This document shows positions 52,801-61,906 of a stretch of 64,000 nt of DNA, piece after piece. Source of the DNA: an uncultured Clostridia bacterium (lineage in GTDB: Bacteria; Bacillota; Clostridia; Christensenellales; DTU072); contig CAMOOO010000001.1 of assembly GCA_946621465.1 (NCBI GenBank), forward strand, positions 634,386 to 698,385, written 5' to 3'. The position numbers and the translations under genes were made by a program. Each line of letters begins with the position of its first letter. The stretch's first letter is position 1. The notes below the pieces were generated by a model. It did no database searches. It had not been told where the DNA came from and was given only the letters and a program-made list of their open reading frames with translations.

Positions 52801-55800
52801 TGCCGATAAACAACTCCGTATCTTGGAAATTCTTGTGTGCAATTATGTTGCCGTTGCCGTCCAAAAGCACTGCCACAGGAATGCCTGCGTTCACGTCCAG
52901 CATGGAATTGTTGCGGACCTCCGCGGAAACGGTATAACTGCCGTCGTTTTCTTCAAGCGACGTGTCCGTAGTTAGCTTCGCTCCGTTATTTCTTGTGACG
53001 AGACCTTGGAAATAAACGAAGCTGTTGTTATTGGAAGTGGTCGGTTCCTCGGTTTCATCTATCCACGCGCGAACGTATATGGTCAGACCTGCGTCGGGAA
53101 TCTCGCCACCGCCCGTGTATAGCTCGGAGACAGCTATCGTATGCACTATGGTATAGATACCCTTATCAATATCCGCATAGTTTTCTGCGGAAATGGATAT
53201 TTCTTCGCCGATTACGTTCTTATGGAAGGCGTCCTTATAGAACGCCAGTTTCACTGTCTTTTCGCTTCCCGCAAGAGGAATCTTGGAATCATTGTTGAGC
53301 CTTACGAGAATGTCGCGCTCGCCGTTTTCCTCTCTTATGATCTTGACTTCCGAGATACCCACGTCGGGGCGGTTGAGCGTAAGCGTGCCGCTGCCGAGTT
53401 CCGTTCCGTTAGTCGTTACTGAATAATCGACGTCTCTTACGGCGCCCGCAGGAACGCTGTAAGTCATAATAAGGGTTGCGGACTGGCCGGGCAACAAGTT
53501 GAGCGTGAAGTCTTTACTGTCCGTGCCAACCGTCGCAGTAACCGTTGTAAGCGTAGCCGTACCCGTATTGGTTACTGTAAACTGCACGGGAGTGGTAAGT
53601 CCCGGGATCACCTCGTCAATATTCGTTTCGGCGATTACGTCTGCCGCGATCTCCGGGAAAGTGCCCTTTGCAAGTTTGATAGAAGAGATCGCCTCGCCAT
53701 CGAGGATGTCGAGATTGTTCGGAGCGTCGGTGTTGCTGCTTACGGTATTGTTTGCCGCCGCATCAAGGTCGATCGAGTCGTAAACGCTTATTCCCTCAAT
53801 GGTATCGTAGTCGCTACCGAGAATAACGGCATGAATGGCGCCGTCCGAGTCGGTATAGACGTCAAAGTGATCTATAGTATAGTTCTTTGCGGTCTCCGCC
53901 ATATTTGTGGGAGCGGTAACGCCTACTACGGTAGTCGTCCTGAAGAAGCGAACGGCGTTAAGTTCGTATTTGCCGGCGTCCTCGGCCCGGTCGCTGTTCT
54001 TGCGCTGAGACCATACGATGGCAACGTTTGTCAAATCAGTATTGTTTACAGGTGCCGAGAAACGGAAATCCGAGCTGATGCCCGTGTTGCCCGTTCCGCC
54101 GATACTTTCGGGAAAATTGACATCGTAGCTGCCGTTGGCGTTGATACGCGCTAAGCGTATGTCGTGCGCCACGACGGCTGTCTTGGTTGCGTTGCCGTTA
54201 TCGTCGTATTCTGCGGTAGAACCTTCGCCTGCGTCGTGTTCGGAATACCAGCCGATGACAAAGTATCCGTCGCCCTCGTTTACCGCAATCGCCTGCGCGT
54301 TGGTATCGGTATAGTCGTCGTTCGTCAAACGCCCCGTGGTAAGAACGCTTCCGTTGGCGTTGATAACTGTGTAGAACGTCTCGGTAGTGGTGACGTCATC
54401 ACCGGTGCGGACGGTATAAGTCAGAATAGCCGTGCCGTCGGGGAGCATAGCGGAGTCAAGGGCGTTTACCGAACCGGCACTGCCGTTATATGCAACTTGT
54501 ACGGTCGTCCACTCGGTTCCGTTGTAGATACGATAATTGATGTTGTTTTCCACGTCGAAAGCGGCGGTAATATCGTTGCTTGCCGTCATAGAGGATGCGT
54601 ACATACTGCGCCAAGCAACGATAGCCCTATCCCCGTAGCTTGCCACCACGGGAGACATATCCGCCACAAAGTTGTCGGTAAGCCTTGTCGTCGTCCACGC
54701 CGTGCCGTTATAAATAGCGGCGTAAACTTCGGTTGCGTTGAACATCATGCCAATGTCGTCGTTTGTAACGTCGGCGTCAAAATCCATTTTCGGCATTTCG
54801 ATTTGCTTTACCCACGCGGCAAAAGCGTTGTCCTTGGTGCCGCTTGCAACTACGTCGAGGTCGGCGAGGATATTGCCTTCGGACGTGTCGATGCGCCCCA
54901 TATTATCGTATCCGTTACCGTTCTTTACGGCATAGCTTACAACGGCTTCGGCTTTTGCAGCGTTGTCATTATCGGAAATATACAGGAACATCTCGCCGTC
55001 ATCGGTGAACACAGGGTTAGCATAAGGATAGGCGTTTGTTTGAACATCGGTCAATAATCCGGCAGACTTAAGCAGGCGTCTACCTTCGGTCATGCCGTTC
55101 ATCCAAACTCTTTCTTCAAGTTCCAGATAGTCACGACTCTCAAGTTCGGCTCCTCCGTCAATAGCGACCACAGCGCTGCCGTCCGCAAACAGGAGCATGG
55201 AGTATTTTCTGCCTTTACGGGTAACGCCGAACATTTCGCCGTACCCTTGATCGGTCCAGTAGTTCTGGATTTGGTCGTAATTGTTCCACTTCTTCGTCCA
55301 ATTAAAGCCGGTGGAAGCGAATTTTTTGCTATACGAAATGAATAAAATTTTAACTTTCAGTTTGATGCCGATCTCGCCCGAAATGGTAAGCTTCGTTCCC
55401 GTGCTGACAGCGCCGTCGCTCGGCGTGAGCAAAAGGAAGTTGACGTCCGCGCCGATACTACCGTAAATACCCAACTGGATCGCCACGAGGGACAAGTCGA
55501 AGCCCAGTCCCGCAAACGCCTCGATCGAAACGCCCAATGCGGCGTCGAGGAGCATTGCGCGGGCAGAACCCTTATTGCCGAACGCTACTTCCAAGTCGGC
55601 GTGGAAACCGGCCTCGAAGGAGATGAACGCGGGATAGGGACCGCACATAAAGGTCTGACCCCACTCGTACTTGCCTTTGACGTTGGTACCCACGTTGCCG
55701 CCACGGAAAGCGATATCCCATTTGCCGTCCTCAATACCTATGCGCGCCTCCAAGATGATGGTGCCATAGAAATTGAACTCCATCTTTCCCTCGCCGTTGT

Positions 55801-58800
55801 CGTCGCTGTCCTTCTTTTTGCCGGAATCCTCAAGTTCTTTCATGAGCTTGTTGTAATCCTCGGCAAGGTCGTCGGGATTATAATTGACCGACACGCCGTC
55901 GCCGTCGTCGTCATCCTCGCGACCGTTTTCGCCGACAAGGGCTATAATGCGGAATACGGCAGGGTCTTGCGTGGGCAGGATCATCAAATTGACAGGGTTA
56001 TCTCCGCCCTCGCCGCTCAGATTTCCGAGGAATACAAAGCCCTTTTTGATCATGTCGTTTACGTTGATGCTACGGAAAATCGAGCCGATGTCGGTCGTTT
56101 CTCTAAGCGTATCGCGAACCTCTTTGCCGATAGTCTCAACGCCGTTGTCTTTGTTGGTAAGATCCGGCTGATTGGAAACGTTGGTAATGCCAAAAGGCAT
56201 ATTGATATTTGCAATGGTCAATCCGCCGCGCGTAAAGACCGCCTTTACGCGTGCCGTAGGCGTCTTTGCCGTATCGTCAATGCCGTCCGTTCTCATATCG
56301 GCGTCCGTCATCACATAGGTGCTCCTGAGCATCGGCACCGCGGAGAACGGGAACACATAATAGGTTGCATCGCTCAGTTGCTCCAGATTGGTTATCTGCG
56401 TTGCCTGAGCGTTGTCACCCAAAAGATCACTTTGACCGGTGAGTTTTTTTCCGTCCGTTGTGTAGAAGGCAAACTTAACGACATTCGCTCCCACGTAGGT
56501 CGAGTAACCCCTCGTGCCGTACATGTCTTCTCCCACTCCGACGGTTTCACCCGGCAGTGCAATATCCGTATAAAGCACAGCTTTCGGGAAGTTAGGAGAA
56601 ATACCGATGTTGACGGTAGAATCGATGACGTTGCGAGTATAAGAGGTCGGCGTAGTGCCGTTAAGATACTGCTGATACTGCTGACGGATGATCTGAGGCG
56701 CCGTAGCGTTTCCTCTCACTTTTTGAAGATTGATAATGGCGTCGGAAGGATCGTCTGACAATGGATCAACGAGGATATAACCCGGTTGATAGCCTTCGAT
56801 ACGGTATTCGTAGACGTACGTCAAACCGCGCTTCAATCCATCGTCCGCCGTAAGTTGCGTGGGGTCATAATAGAGAGTTATCTTGCCGTTATTGACGCTA
56901 ACGACTACGTCGTCGCGGATGATCTGTCCACCTTCACCCTTTACGGTGCGAACGCCAAAAGTCGGGCAGTATTCCCCGCCCTTATAGATACCCGTACGAA
57001 GAGTCGCCGTGCCGGTATAAGGTTTGCCGTCCGGTTTAAGTATGGTAAGCGTTTGGTTGGAAATAGGCGCTAAAACGAGATTGTTGCAAGGATAAATTTC
57101 CAGTTTTGTAATATTTTTCTCGCCGCTGACAAGATATCTGTGCTGAATAGTTCCTACGTAGGTCTCCCCGTCGTATTCTGCCATAGCGACCACTTCGCTT
57201 ACAATCCCATCGGGTTCGTAAACGATAAGCTCGCCGTTTTCATCGCTGTGTAATTCACGAGTTACGCCCTTGCCGTTGGTATACGTCACGTATGTCGTGG
57301 TTTTGGGTAAGAAGCGGAACAAAACGAGTTTGTTTTTAAGAGTATTGACGGTCACGTTGATACGTCTCGTCGTGCCGGTGAGTGCGTGCACGGCGGTAAT
57401 GGTAACGGGCGCGTCAGCAGTTCTGTCATCGGTTGCCACGATCAAAAAGTCCGTGGTGGGAATATAAGAGGTATAGCTGTAGTTGCGCAGATCCGAATAA
57501 GAGCCGTTTTCCTTGTGGTTGATCGTTACGGCGTCGCTCGTGCTTCCGTCGGCTTCCTTGTAAGACCATTGCATTCTGTCTGAAATGACGCCCCAAACGC
57601 CACTGCCGTAGTTTACGGAAATAACGCGTTGGAGACCGATGTCGGAGCGCAACGTATCAAAATCGTAATTGCTGATCGTGATGCCCGCGCCTTCCCCGTC
57701 TTTGTCAACAAGGTCGGCGATTTTGGGATTGTTGTCTATATTGATCGTTTCGCTTGCAACTTTGGTGCCGTCACCGGGCTTGCCGCCGGTACTTCCGCCG
57801 ATCTCGCCTAAGGCAACGTCTTTAATCAGCAATTTCAGTACGTCGTTGTTGTATACCGTAAGCAACAGGGAGTCCACGCTCCACGGGTCGGTTGCTTTGT
57901 TGCGGGCATATACCGTGATTGTATACGCTTTTCTGAGGCCCTCAAAAGCGTCGGGAGCAAACGGAATAACGCCGCCCGTGGCTTCCGTCATCGGTCCAAC
58001 CGCTTCACCCGAGCCCTGCACGGTGTATTTCACTTCAACGTTTGCACTCGCGTTTTCAATCGTGTAGGTGATCGTCGGGATATGTTCCGTATCAACGTAC
58101 GCGCTGGCAAGGTCACCCAGCGTGATCTTTGCGGGGATCTGCTTCACGTCAAGATAAGCGATGGCGTAGAAAGTTTGCGTGCTTTCTCCGTCGCTGAACT
58201 CCGCGCTGATCGTTACGGCGTAAGCGCCCTCTCCCTCCAGTACCGCGCCCGGCACGGTGATATGCGAAAGCGCGTTATCCACCGACGCGGAAAATACGCC
58301 CCAGCCCGGAACGTCTATCCTTTGCGCGTTTGCGGGCAGGGTGTTGAGATCATCCCGGTTTATGCCGCCGATTTTATATAACTCAACGTGGTATGTGGTG
58401 CCGCCTGCCAGCTTGTTATGCTGCGCGAGGTTGGAGGCGAACATGACGTCCGCGTCGTACCCCGCAAGCGCCTGACGAATCTGCGAAGATCTCGGGACCG
58501 TCAGGTACGGCGCCGCCTCGCATACCTGCAGATAGATCGGCAGATTATAACTCATCTGATTTGATGGAGAGAAGAATTCGCTGCCGTGTACCAAAATCGT
58601 GTTGTTGATCTGGTTGGTATGCGTAAAGACGATCTCGGGAGCGTGAATGTTGGTCGGGATAAGGGCAGCCACGTACAGATCGTCGGTGGAAAGGTCTTCC
58701 CAAACAAAGTGTTCGCCGTCCGTATCGGGCAGCCATTCCAGATTTTCAAACAATCTGCCGTTAGCTCCGCGAGCAAAATCCAGTCTGTCGCTGATACGAA

Positions 58801-61507
58801 GCGCGACTTTCAGATCCTCCGCCCCCTGATTGACTTTGGCAAGCCAAATGGGAGGCACCTCCGCCACTTCCATATCGCTTGTTACCTCGACGTTATCTAT
58901 CGCAAAGTAACATTCGGTATCGCTTTCGTCTTGCGTATTATAGAAATACCACGTTAAAGTGTAATAACCTCGGGGCAGGTCGTAAGAGAAATGTTGCCAG
59001 GACGGGGTGTTCTCTCTTACAGTCAAAACGGCGTCCCCGCCTTTGCCGTCACTTGCTACGGCGAAGTATGCATTGTTTCCCGTGTCGTCGGTAACGCATT
59101 TATAGTCGAAAGAAATCTTGCCCTCCCTTTGAAGATAGAGTTTAAGATACAACGCGGAGCCGCCATAGTTTTCATCCTTATTCAGAAGGTTTCCGGACCT
59201 TGCATAATCCCTGTCTCCCTCGGTAACGGTTTCCCACATCGTATCCTGACTGTAAAAGTGCAACTCGTCGCTTATGCTTTCCATCGGAAAGTAGCCGTCG
59301 GGTATCCACTCCGTTTCCCGCTGCGTCACGGCGCCGTCCGTCGTAATCACAACGTTGTCTATATAAACGTGGTCGTCAGCGGAGTCGTTGCTGGTTTCTT
59401 GCTGGTTTATGTATTCCCAGGAGATCGTATGGGTCCCCGCGGAAAGCTCTAAGGTGTAAGTCTGCCAGGTTTGCCCGTCGCCGTATTTGGAAAACACTAA
59501 GCTCGACCCTTCGGCTGCGCTTGGGGCCGGGTATACTTGGAGGTAGAAGGCATCGTTTATCCGATCGTATTTGTTATAGGAAGTTTTGTAATGATAGTCA
59601 AAAGAAAGCGTTCCCGGCTTTTCCAGCGTAACCGTAAGCTTCAAAACGGAGATGGAGTTGTTCCAGTAGTCGGGTTCGCATTTCCCCGCCGCGGCGTAGG
59701 TCCTGTCTCCGTCGGTTTCGACGTGCCACGGGTAATCGATACTGCTGTTCTCAAAGACCAGGCCTTCGTTCAGAGAGTCGAAAGAAACGTAATATTTCGC
59801 GCTCGCCTTGGCTTGCGCAAAGGCGTTGTAAAATTCCTCGGTAACCATATACTCTATATCGTATTGTCTCTCGGGATATCCTGTGAGCACGGGATAAACG
59901 TATGGGAATTCGGGATTTTCGGGGTTCAAAAGTCTGATAAAGCCGTTTTCCGCCTTTTCCCAACTGCCCTCCTCACGGATTTTATATTCGTCGTTGGTCA
60001 TCGTGTAAGCGGACGGAACGTAATAGTGCAGGCATCTGCCGGGGATTTTGGGCGCGGTACGGTAGTTGTCTACACCTCCTACCCACCTATCTAAGTAGTC
60101 GTTTTCGATCCAAGTATAACCATCACTCGAATAGTGGCCGCCTTGATGCCAAGAATAACTCTGGGTCGACCAGTAACGGTAGCCAAGCGCGTCCGTTTGC
60201 GCCTCGCTCCAAGCGGGGAGATGGCTCACCACGCCGTCGTTCCTTGCTCCCCCTGTCCAACTGGTCTCCACGGAAGTGTCCCACGTAAGCGAACCGTCTC
60301 GGTCCACGTATAGACTCAGTGTATCCCTACGGACGTGGTGATCCCTGTTTGTGTGCGCGGCAAAGCGCGTCGCCACCGCAACAACTCTTTCCAACCCGTC
60401 AACTACCTGCTCCACCAGATAGACGGGAAAGCGAACAGCGGCACCATACCCTTGTCCGGTAGCGTAAGCGCCCTCCTTTGAATAGGAGAAAAACATATAG
60501 CCAAAATAATACTTCAGGTTGACGGCGCCGTAGATCGGCAGATCCATCTCTATACCGATGCCGTTTTCTGTTATATCGACAAGTTTACCCGCGTCCGCGT
60601 CACTTGCGATCCAGTTCTGGATAGCGTTGTCCGGGTCGTCCGTTTTAAACGGAATAACGACGGTTACCGTCGGGGCGCCGGGATTATCGTCCACGCCGAC
60701 TATGGCTTTTTCCCAGTCGAAACCGTCTACTCTTATATTGCCTTCGGTGGTCGCGGCGTTCGGCTGCGGATTTGTGCCGGAGGTATACTCATCGGTTATG
60801 TATTGCTCTTTGTCCTCCACGCCGGGATACAATTCGAAAGCATAGTTCTTGATGTAGGTGCTGCCGCTGACATACGGCGCATAATAGTATTTGCCGTCTT
60901 CACTCACGGTCAGCGTTGCGGGCGTATTTTCGACCAGCGTATAATCGGTAGTATCCTCGTTTTCGGTGCCTTGCAGTGCGTTGCCGGACAAGTGTAACGC
61001 ACCCGTCTTGAGTGTAGTCTCCAAATTGATGGAACCGCTTTGTATGCCGGCAAGCAACGCTTCCAGATTGGTGACGTGTTCATCGGTGACGGTTATTTCC
61101 TCATTCAGAAGTTCGGCAATTTCGATTGCCGCGCTCACCTGCGATATCTTCATCACCTGCTCCGCCGTGGCAGCTTTCCCGTTGACGGTTATATCGCCTA
61201 CGTCTTCGCCGTTTGCAATGCGCGTAGTAAGGGCGGCAAGTTCCACTCTCTCACCGTTCACTCTGAGGTCGAGATCGACCATTTTGCCGTTCTCGTCGAG
61301 AATCCCGGCGTCTTGCATCGCCTCGATGTCCTCTTTTGCCCGTGTGGTGTCGTCGTACAGATCACTGAGTGACGTAATGGTCATGCTCGGAGAATCTGTA
61401 GTATTCATGCTCTTGTTTCTACCGATTACGGCGCAAGTAACCATCAAAGCTACGATAACGACCATAACAAGCGTTAGAATCAATGTTTTCTTAGCGGTAG
61501 ATTTCAT
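46874..61507 (-). CDS. Giant 4,877-residue multidomain surface protein
   Basis: An N-terminal hydrophobic segment (about 8-30) is followed by a small helical region and a very long exported part. In order, by position: two jelly-roll-like modules (about 572-722 and 739-879), Ig-like regions, an amphipathic beta-rich block (about 1816-2136), a propeller-like repeat block (about 2142-2602), a CARDB-like domain (about 2622-2695), InlB-type repeats (about 2932-3005 and 3326-3402), a third jelly-roll module (about 3526-3656), then a string of MBG-type bacterial Ig domains (about 3720-4635). The end has three membrane helices (from about 4777) and a Lys-rich tail (KKKKRKK). There is no LPxTG motif. 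An adhesive or cell-surface role is inference. AGAGGTG precedes the ATG by 6 bases. Confidence 0.88.
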   Translation of the reverse strand: MKSTAKKTLILTLVMVVIVALMVTCAVIGRNKSMNTTDSPSMTITSLSDLYDDTTRAKEDIEAMQDAGILDENGKMVDLDLRVNGERVELAALTTRIANGEDVGDITVNGKAATAEQVMKISQVSAAIEIAELLNEEITVTDEHVTNLEALLAGIQSGSINLETTLKTGALHLSGNALQGTENEDTTDYTLVENTPATLTVSEDGKYYYAPYVSGSTYIKNYAFELYPGVEDKEQYITDEYTSGTNPQPNAATTEGNIRVDGFDWEKAIVGVDDNPGAPTVTVVIPFKTDDPDNAIQNWIASDADAGKLVDITENGIGIEMDLPIYGAVNLKYYFGYMFFSYSKEGAYATGQGYGAAVRFPVYLVEQVVDGLERVVAVATRFAAHTNRDHHVRRDTLSLYVDRDGSLTWDTSVETSWTGGARNDGVVSHLPAWSEAQTDALGYRYWSTQSYSWHQGGHYSSDGYTWIENDYLDRWVGGVDNYRTAPKIPGRCLHYYVPSAYTMTNDEYKIREEGSWEKAENGFIRLLNPENPEFPYVYPVLTGYPERQYDIEYMVTEEFYNAFAQAKASAKYYVSFDSLNEGLVFENSSIDYPWHVETDGDRTYAAAGKCEPDYWNNSISVLKLTVTLEKPGTLSFDYHYKTSYNKYDRINDAFYLQVYPAPSAAEGSSLVFSKYGDGQTWQTYTLELSAGTHTISWEYINQQETSNDSADDHVYIDNVVITTDGAVTQRETEWIPDGYFPMESISDELHFYSQDTMWETVTEGDRDYARSGNLLNKDENYGGSALYLKLYLQREGKISFDYKCVTDDTGNNAYFAVASDGKGGDAVLTVRENTPSWQHFSYDLPRGYYTLTWYFYNTQDESDTECYFAIDNVEVTSDMEVAEVPPIWLAKVNQGAEDLKVALRISDRLDFARGANGRLFENLEWLPDTDGEHFVWEDLSTDDLYVAALIPTNIHAPEIVFTHTNQINNTILVHGSEFFSPSNQMSYNLPIYLQVCEAAPYLTVPRSSQIRQALAGYDADVMFASNLAQHNKLAGGTTYHVELYKIGGINRDDLNTLPANAQRIDVPGWGVFSASVDNALSHITVPGAVLEGEGAYAVTISAEFSDGESTQTFYAIAYLDVKQIPAKITLGDLASAYVDTEHIPTITYTIENASANVEVKYTVQGSGEAVGPMTEATGGVIPFAPDAFEGLRKAYTITVYARNKATDPWSVDSLLLTVYNNDVLKLLIKDVALGEIGGSTGGKPGDGTKVASETINIDNNPKIADLVDKDGEGAGITISNYDFDTLRSDIGLQRVISVNYGSGVWGVISDRMQWSYKEADGSTSDAVTINHKENGSYSDLRNYSYTSYIPTTDFLIVATDDRTADAPVTITAVHALTGTTRRINVTVNTLKNKLVLFRFLPKTTTYVTYTNGKGVTRELHSDENGELIVYEPDGIVSEVVAMAEYDGETYVGTIQHRYLVSGEKNITKLEIYPCNNLVLAPISNQTLTILKPDGKPYTGTATLRTGIYKGGEYCPTFGVRTVKGEGGQIIRDDVVVSVNNGKITLYYDPTQLTADDGLKRGLTYVYEYRIEGYQPGYILVDPLSDDPSDAIINLQKVRGNATAPQIIRQQYQQYLNGTTPTSYTRNVIDSTVNIGISPNFPKAVLYTDIALPGETVGVGEDMYGTRGYSTYVGANVVKFAFYTTDGKKLTGQSDLLGDNAQATQITNLEQLSDATYYVFPFSAVPMLRSTYVMTDADMRTDGIDDTAKTPTARVKAVFTRGGLTIANINMPFGITNVSNQPDLTNKDNGVETIGKEVRDTLRETTDIGSIFRSINVNDMIKKGFVFLGNLSGEGGDNPVNLMILPTQDPAVFRIIALVGENGREDDDDGDGVSVNYNPDDLAEDYNKLMKELEDSGKKKDSDDNGEGKMEFNFYGTIILEARIGIEDGKWDIAFRGGNVGTNVKGKYEWGQTFMCGPYPAFISFEAGFHADLEVAFGNKGSARAMLLDAALGVSIEAFAGLGFDLSLVAIQLGIYGSIGADVNFLLLTPSDGAVSTGTKLTISGEIGIKLKVKILFISYSKKFASTGFNWTKKWNNYDQIQNYWTDQGYGEMFGVTRKGRKYSMLLFADGSAVVAIDGGAELESRDYLELEERVWMNGMTEGRRLLKSAGLLTDVQTNAYPYANPVFTDDGEMFLYISDNDNAAKAEAVVSYAVKNGNGYDNMGRIDTSEGNILADLDVVASGTKDNAFAAWVKQIEMPKMDFDADVTNDDIGMMFNATEVYAAIYNGTAWTTTRLTDNFVADMSPVVASYGDRAIVAWRSMYASSMTASNDITAAFDVENNINYRIYNGTEWTTVQVAYNGSAGSVNALDSAMLPDGTAILTYTVRTGDDVTTTETFYTVINANGSVLTTGRLTNDDYTDTNAQAIAVNEGDGYFVIGWYSEHDAGEGSTAEYDDNGNATKTAVVAHDIRLARINANGSYDVNFPESIGGTGNTGISSDFRFSAPVNNTDLTNVAIVWSQRKNSDRAEDAGKYELNAVRFFRTTTVVGVTAPTNMAETAKNYTIDHFDVYTDSDGAIHAVILGSDYDTIEGISVYDSIDLDAAANNTVSSNTDAPNNLDILDGEAISSIKLAKGTFPEIAADVIAETNIDEVIPGLTTPVQFTVTNTGTATLTTVTATVGTDSKDFTLNLLPGQSATLIMTYSVPAGAVRDVDYSVTTNGTELGSGTLTLNRPDVGISEVKIIREENGERDILVRLNNDSKIPLAGSEKTVKLAFYKDAFHKNVIGEEISISAENYADIDKGIYTIVHTIAVSELYTGGGEIPDAGLTIYVRAWIDETEEPTTSNNNSFVYFQGLVTRNNGAKLTTDTSLEENDGSYTVSAEVRNNSMLDVNAGIPVAVLLDGNGNIIAHKNFQDTELFIGKESRIDGLSVTFTAGEIDGTPVQADVRYLYKVSFDVNGGTGEFADVTTDIDGYITLPEGQPTPSQNVPTLFFRGWYSSPTGGELITGNTLFNNHATVYARYTPHQHVFECIENNGDTVTVKCVSTAEDDCPLEGIERTVTLTIVAPERAATGYGMPNATITGEIDKYSMPEICYYTATAVGERGESLTSAPVDAGKYWAEFTLNDGGSGITANVVYEIPYIEGVIANNVQVPNFVKVTDSTALNTLSTCSAAEAYAWISANADMLRSGDPWAEKIVVYGKQYDDNTEYAVCFVYMYSRWEIQEFDLNELTDRISNAMGEVYIKGAGSTQMVSGVEFENVVSREELTAVSCTELDAVLWILSNINRYPRGMVVFTGDNESCSYVQYTSRYVAIQNTRADWLFDDSEMSGMPVFIARPSDVLNPYQTYTVVYNANGGTGSAGGTFYVKSHMEIADGSGFSKPNLVFNGWNTKADGTGDAYQPGDIFEVLGNTTFYAQWKHVHNWSIAYNEDTHVFTATCGVPGCPHSSLTLHPEAVDKMYDGQNAKPYTCSDNWTEVNGLPIPTVTYYVNGEEVAEAKNVGAYTAVVSLDGHDVEVSEFHITKRPIIVIADDKEIHEGEEEPDLTVSYDSVCAGLCFDNDTTYPWQIVTEGDRVYVKSGNGGRSSTTSTLTLKVTLAEAGTLSFNYKYGTENWSDWCYFRLDGAEKLKVSNVGDWQTYSCELTAGEHTITWAYSKDGSVDNNGDFFAVDNVVITSEGDVTQDSTVTNELTRALNVYEGGIVEGDTLNYTISREEGEVMDTYTITVVMGDNPNYDVQEVRTGTFTILESLGDPQTIVADDVTATYGDTGLKINAEVTVGEGTLSYAVKSGDAVTVDAEGNLTIVKAGTAVITVTASQTETYAPATKNVTVTIEKATPSYTVPANLTATYGQTLANVMLTGGFAWTNNTLSVGDIGSRTFKVTFTPADTTNYKVVEDIDVTVTVEPKTITITGATLVSRDYAEGNVAVSVSAVTFDGAILTINTDYTATAQMSDDTAGNKTATVTVVLQNNNYVLSQSTYAGTTVTINKVDYTGNKSANATLIGMMGKTSVVTLPTLPDGASYGIVTSDNDAFFTIGEIANGKVTLTSAKDYQETELTAKTFTVAVSGATNYNDYIVTVTITPTFKEEQTISTEATITATYGDTGLSIAANTTGDGDISYALTSGDAVTINAQTGEITIVKAGTATITVTAAETEDYAEATFDVTVTINKATPEYTAPIGLSATYGDTLNDVVLTTGWTWNAPTTNVGVVGSRAFAATFTPNDTDNYDMVELELIVTIEKATPAYTVPTGLTATYGDTLNGVVLTSGWTWNAPASRVGMVGNNQFAATFTPNDTDNYETVQDNVIVTVNAKAVTLELYVDGVIVTEATSIIYDGQEHTFVVKAIGANDEVITIGAETQTDVFSSTEFIVYAQNLAADGSEYENYVLDNDYNVPDYAIEAKAITITADDKSSVYGESIVGLTAQITDGNGVYVLPDEDSEVFVLTREQGVNAGEYVITVNVVGNSNYIVTPVNGIYTINQKAVTVTPDNKTITYGDDEATLTYKATGLVGEETLTGITLTREEGNNVGTYVITATHDDALDGNYAVTITGTGVYTIQKKVNTINTDNVVKEYTYNGTNFTVDGATALGDGEISYENNVVKEAGKHTVVVKVTEGTNYLAAETTIDVFVKETAPILNDESGTNTHGKIISVENAQAGTSMTEIFKNAKDDESESKEIKAFIGSTIVVFDEAAIEEISAAEEEVELVLNVTYVEEEQAITPENFKDAEVIVRVSLSNGVTFASGKATITLDYDKEIPKGKIVKVYYVDQDGNRIDMNATFVDGKIVFETNHFSDYIVVIEDVNFNIGWISFIFGMIVLLYFAAFIVLTKVFGKNRKLLCYIGLAASAAVIVAAIVIVAVMPGVISALSFGLCAIDALLFILYGPGKDVKKDKTTSKKKKRKK
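48670..49089 (-). repeat. Tandem 210-bp repeat inside the giant gene
   Basis: Two adjacent copies with a period of 210 bp (70 codons) encode MBG-type Ig domains; for example ATTCCAAGTC recurs at 48761 and 48971 and CGGCGTAAAG at 48701 and 48911. The near-identity at DNA level suggests recent duplication and a site of length variation. Confidence 0.85.
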
Positions 61508-61619
61508 CTGTCACACCTCTCAAAGTTTTTCTAATAATGACTACTTTGTTATATCTCGAAACGGCTAAGCCGTTACGACTGATTGTCAAGCTCCTCAAGG
61601 TAATATTTTAACAGTTTAT

Positions 61620-61648
61620 ATTATAATATAAATCCATAATCTTTGCAA
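61620..61648 (-). promoter_or_regulatory. Promoter of the giant surface-protein gene
   Basis: TTGCAA (61648-61643) and TATAAT (61625-61620) are spaced by 17 bp. The leader of about 105 bases contains a perfect AACGGCT-A-AGCCGTT dyad (61560-61574). From 61649 to 61830 I see only A/T-rich sequence with no gene. Confidence 0.7.
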
Positions 61649-61830
61649 CCTTTTCAGGTAATGTTCAGTACACTCTTTTAGCGTTTTCAATAGATAAACC
61701 AATTATATCATCCAATCTATTACAAATCCATTACAAACCTCTCAACGAGGATCTCGCCACAATTTCAAACGTATTTCACCTCTGCTTTTATACTTATTTT
61801 ACAAAGGTCAAAAATGGCAAATGAGCATTA

Positions 61831-61889
61831 GGCGTGTGCTTCTATATATCAAGTGGCGCCGCTTTGCGCCGCCAATAGAAGCACACGCC
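61831..61889. other. 15-bp perfect inverted repeat with nested stem
   Basis: GGCGTGTGCTTCTAT (61831-61845) pairs with ATAGAAGCACACGCC (61875-61889). Inside, TGGCG (61854-61858) pairs with CGCCA (61870-61874), which abuts the outer right arm. There is no T-run, so this is not a plain terminator. It could be a structured RNA, a relaxase nick region or a mobile-element end. Confidence 0.75.
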
Positions 61890-61906
61890 AAGGCTTGACA
61901 AATACC

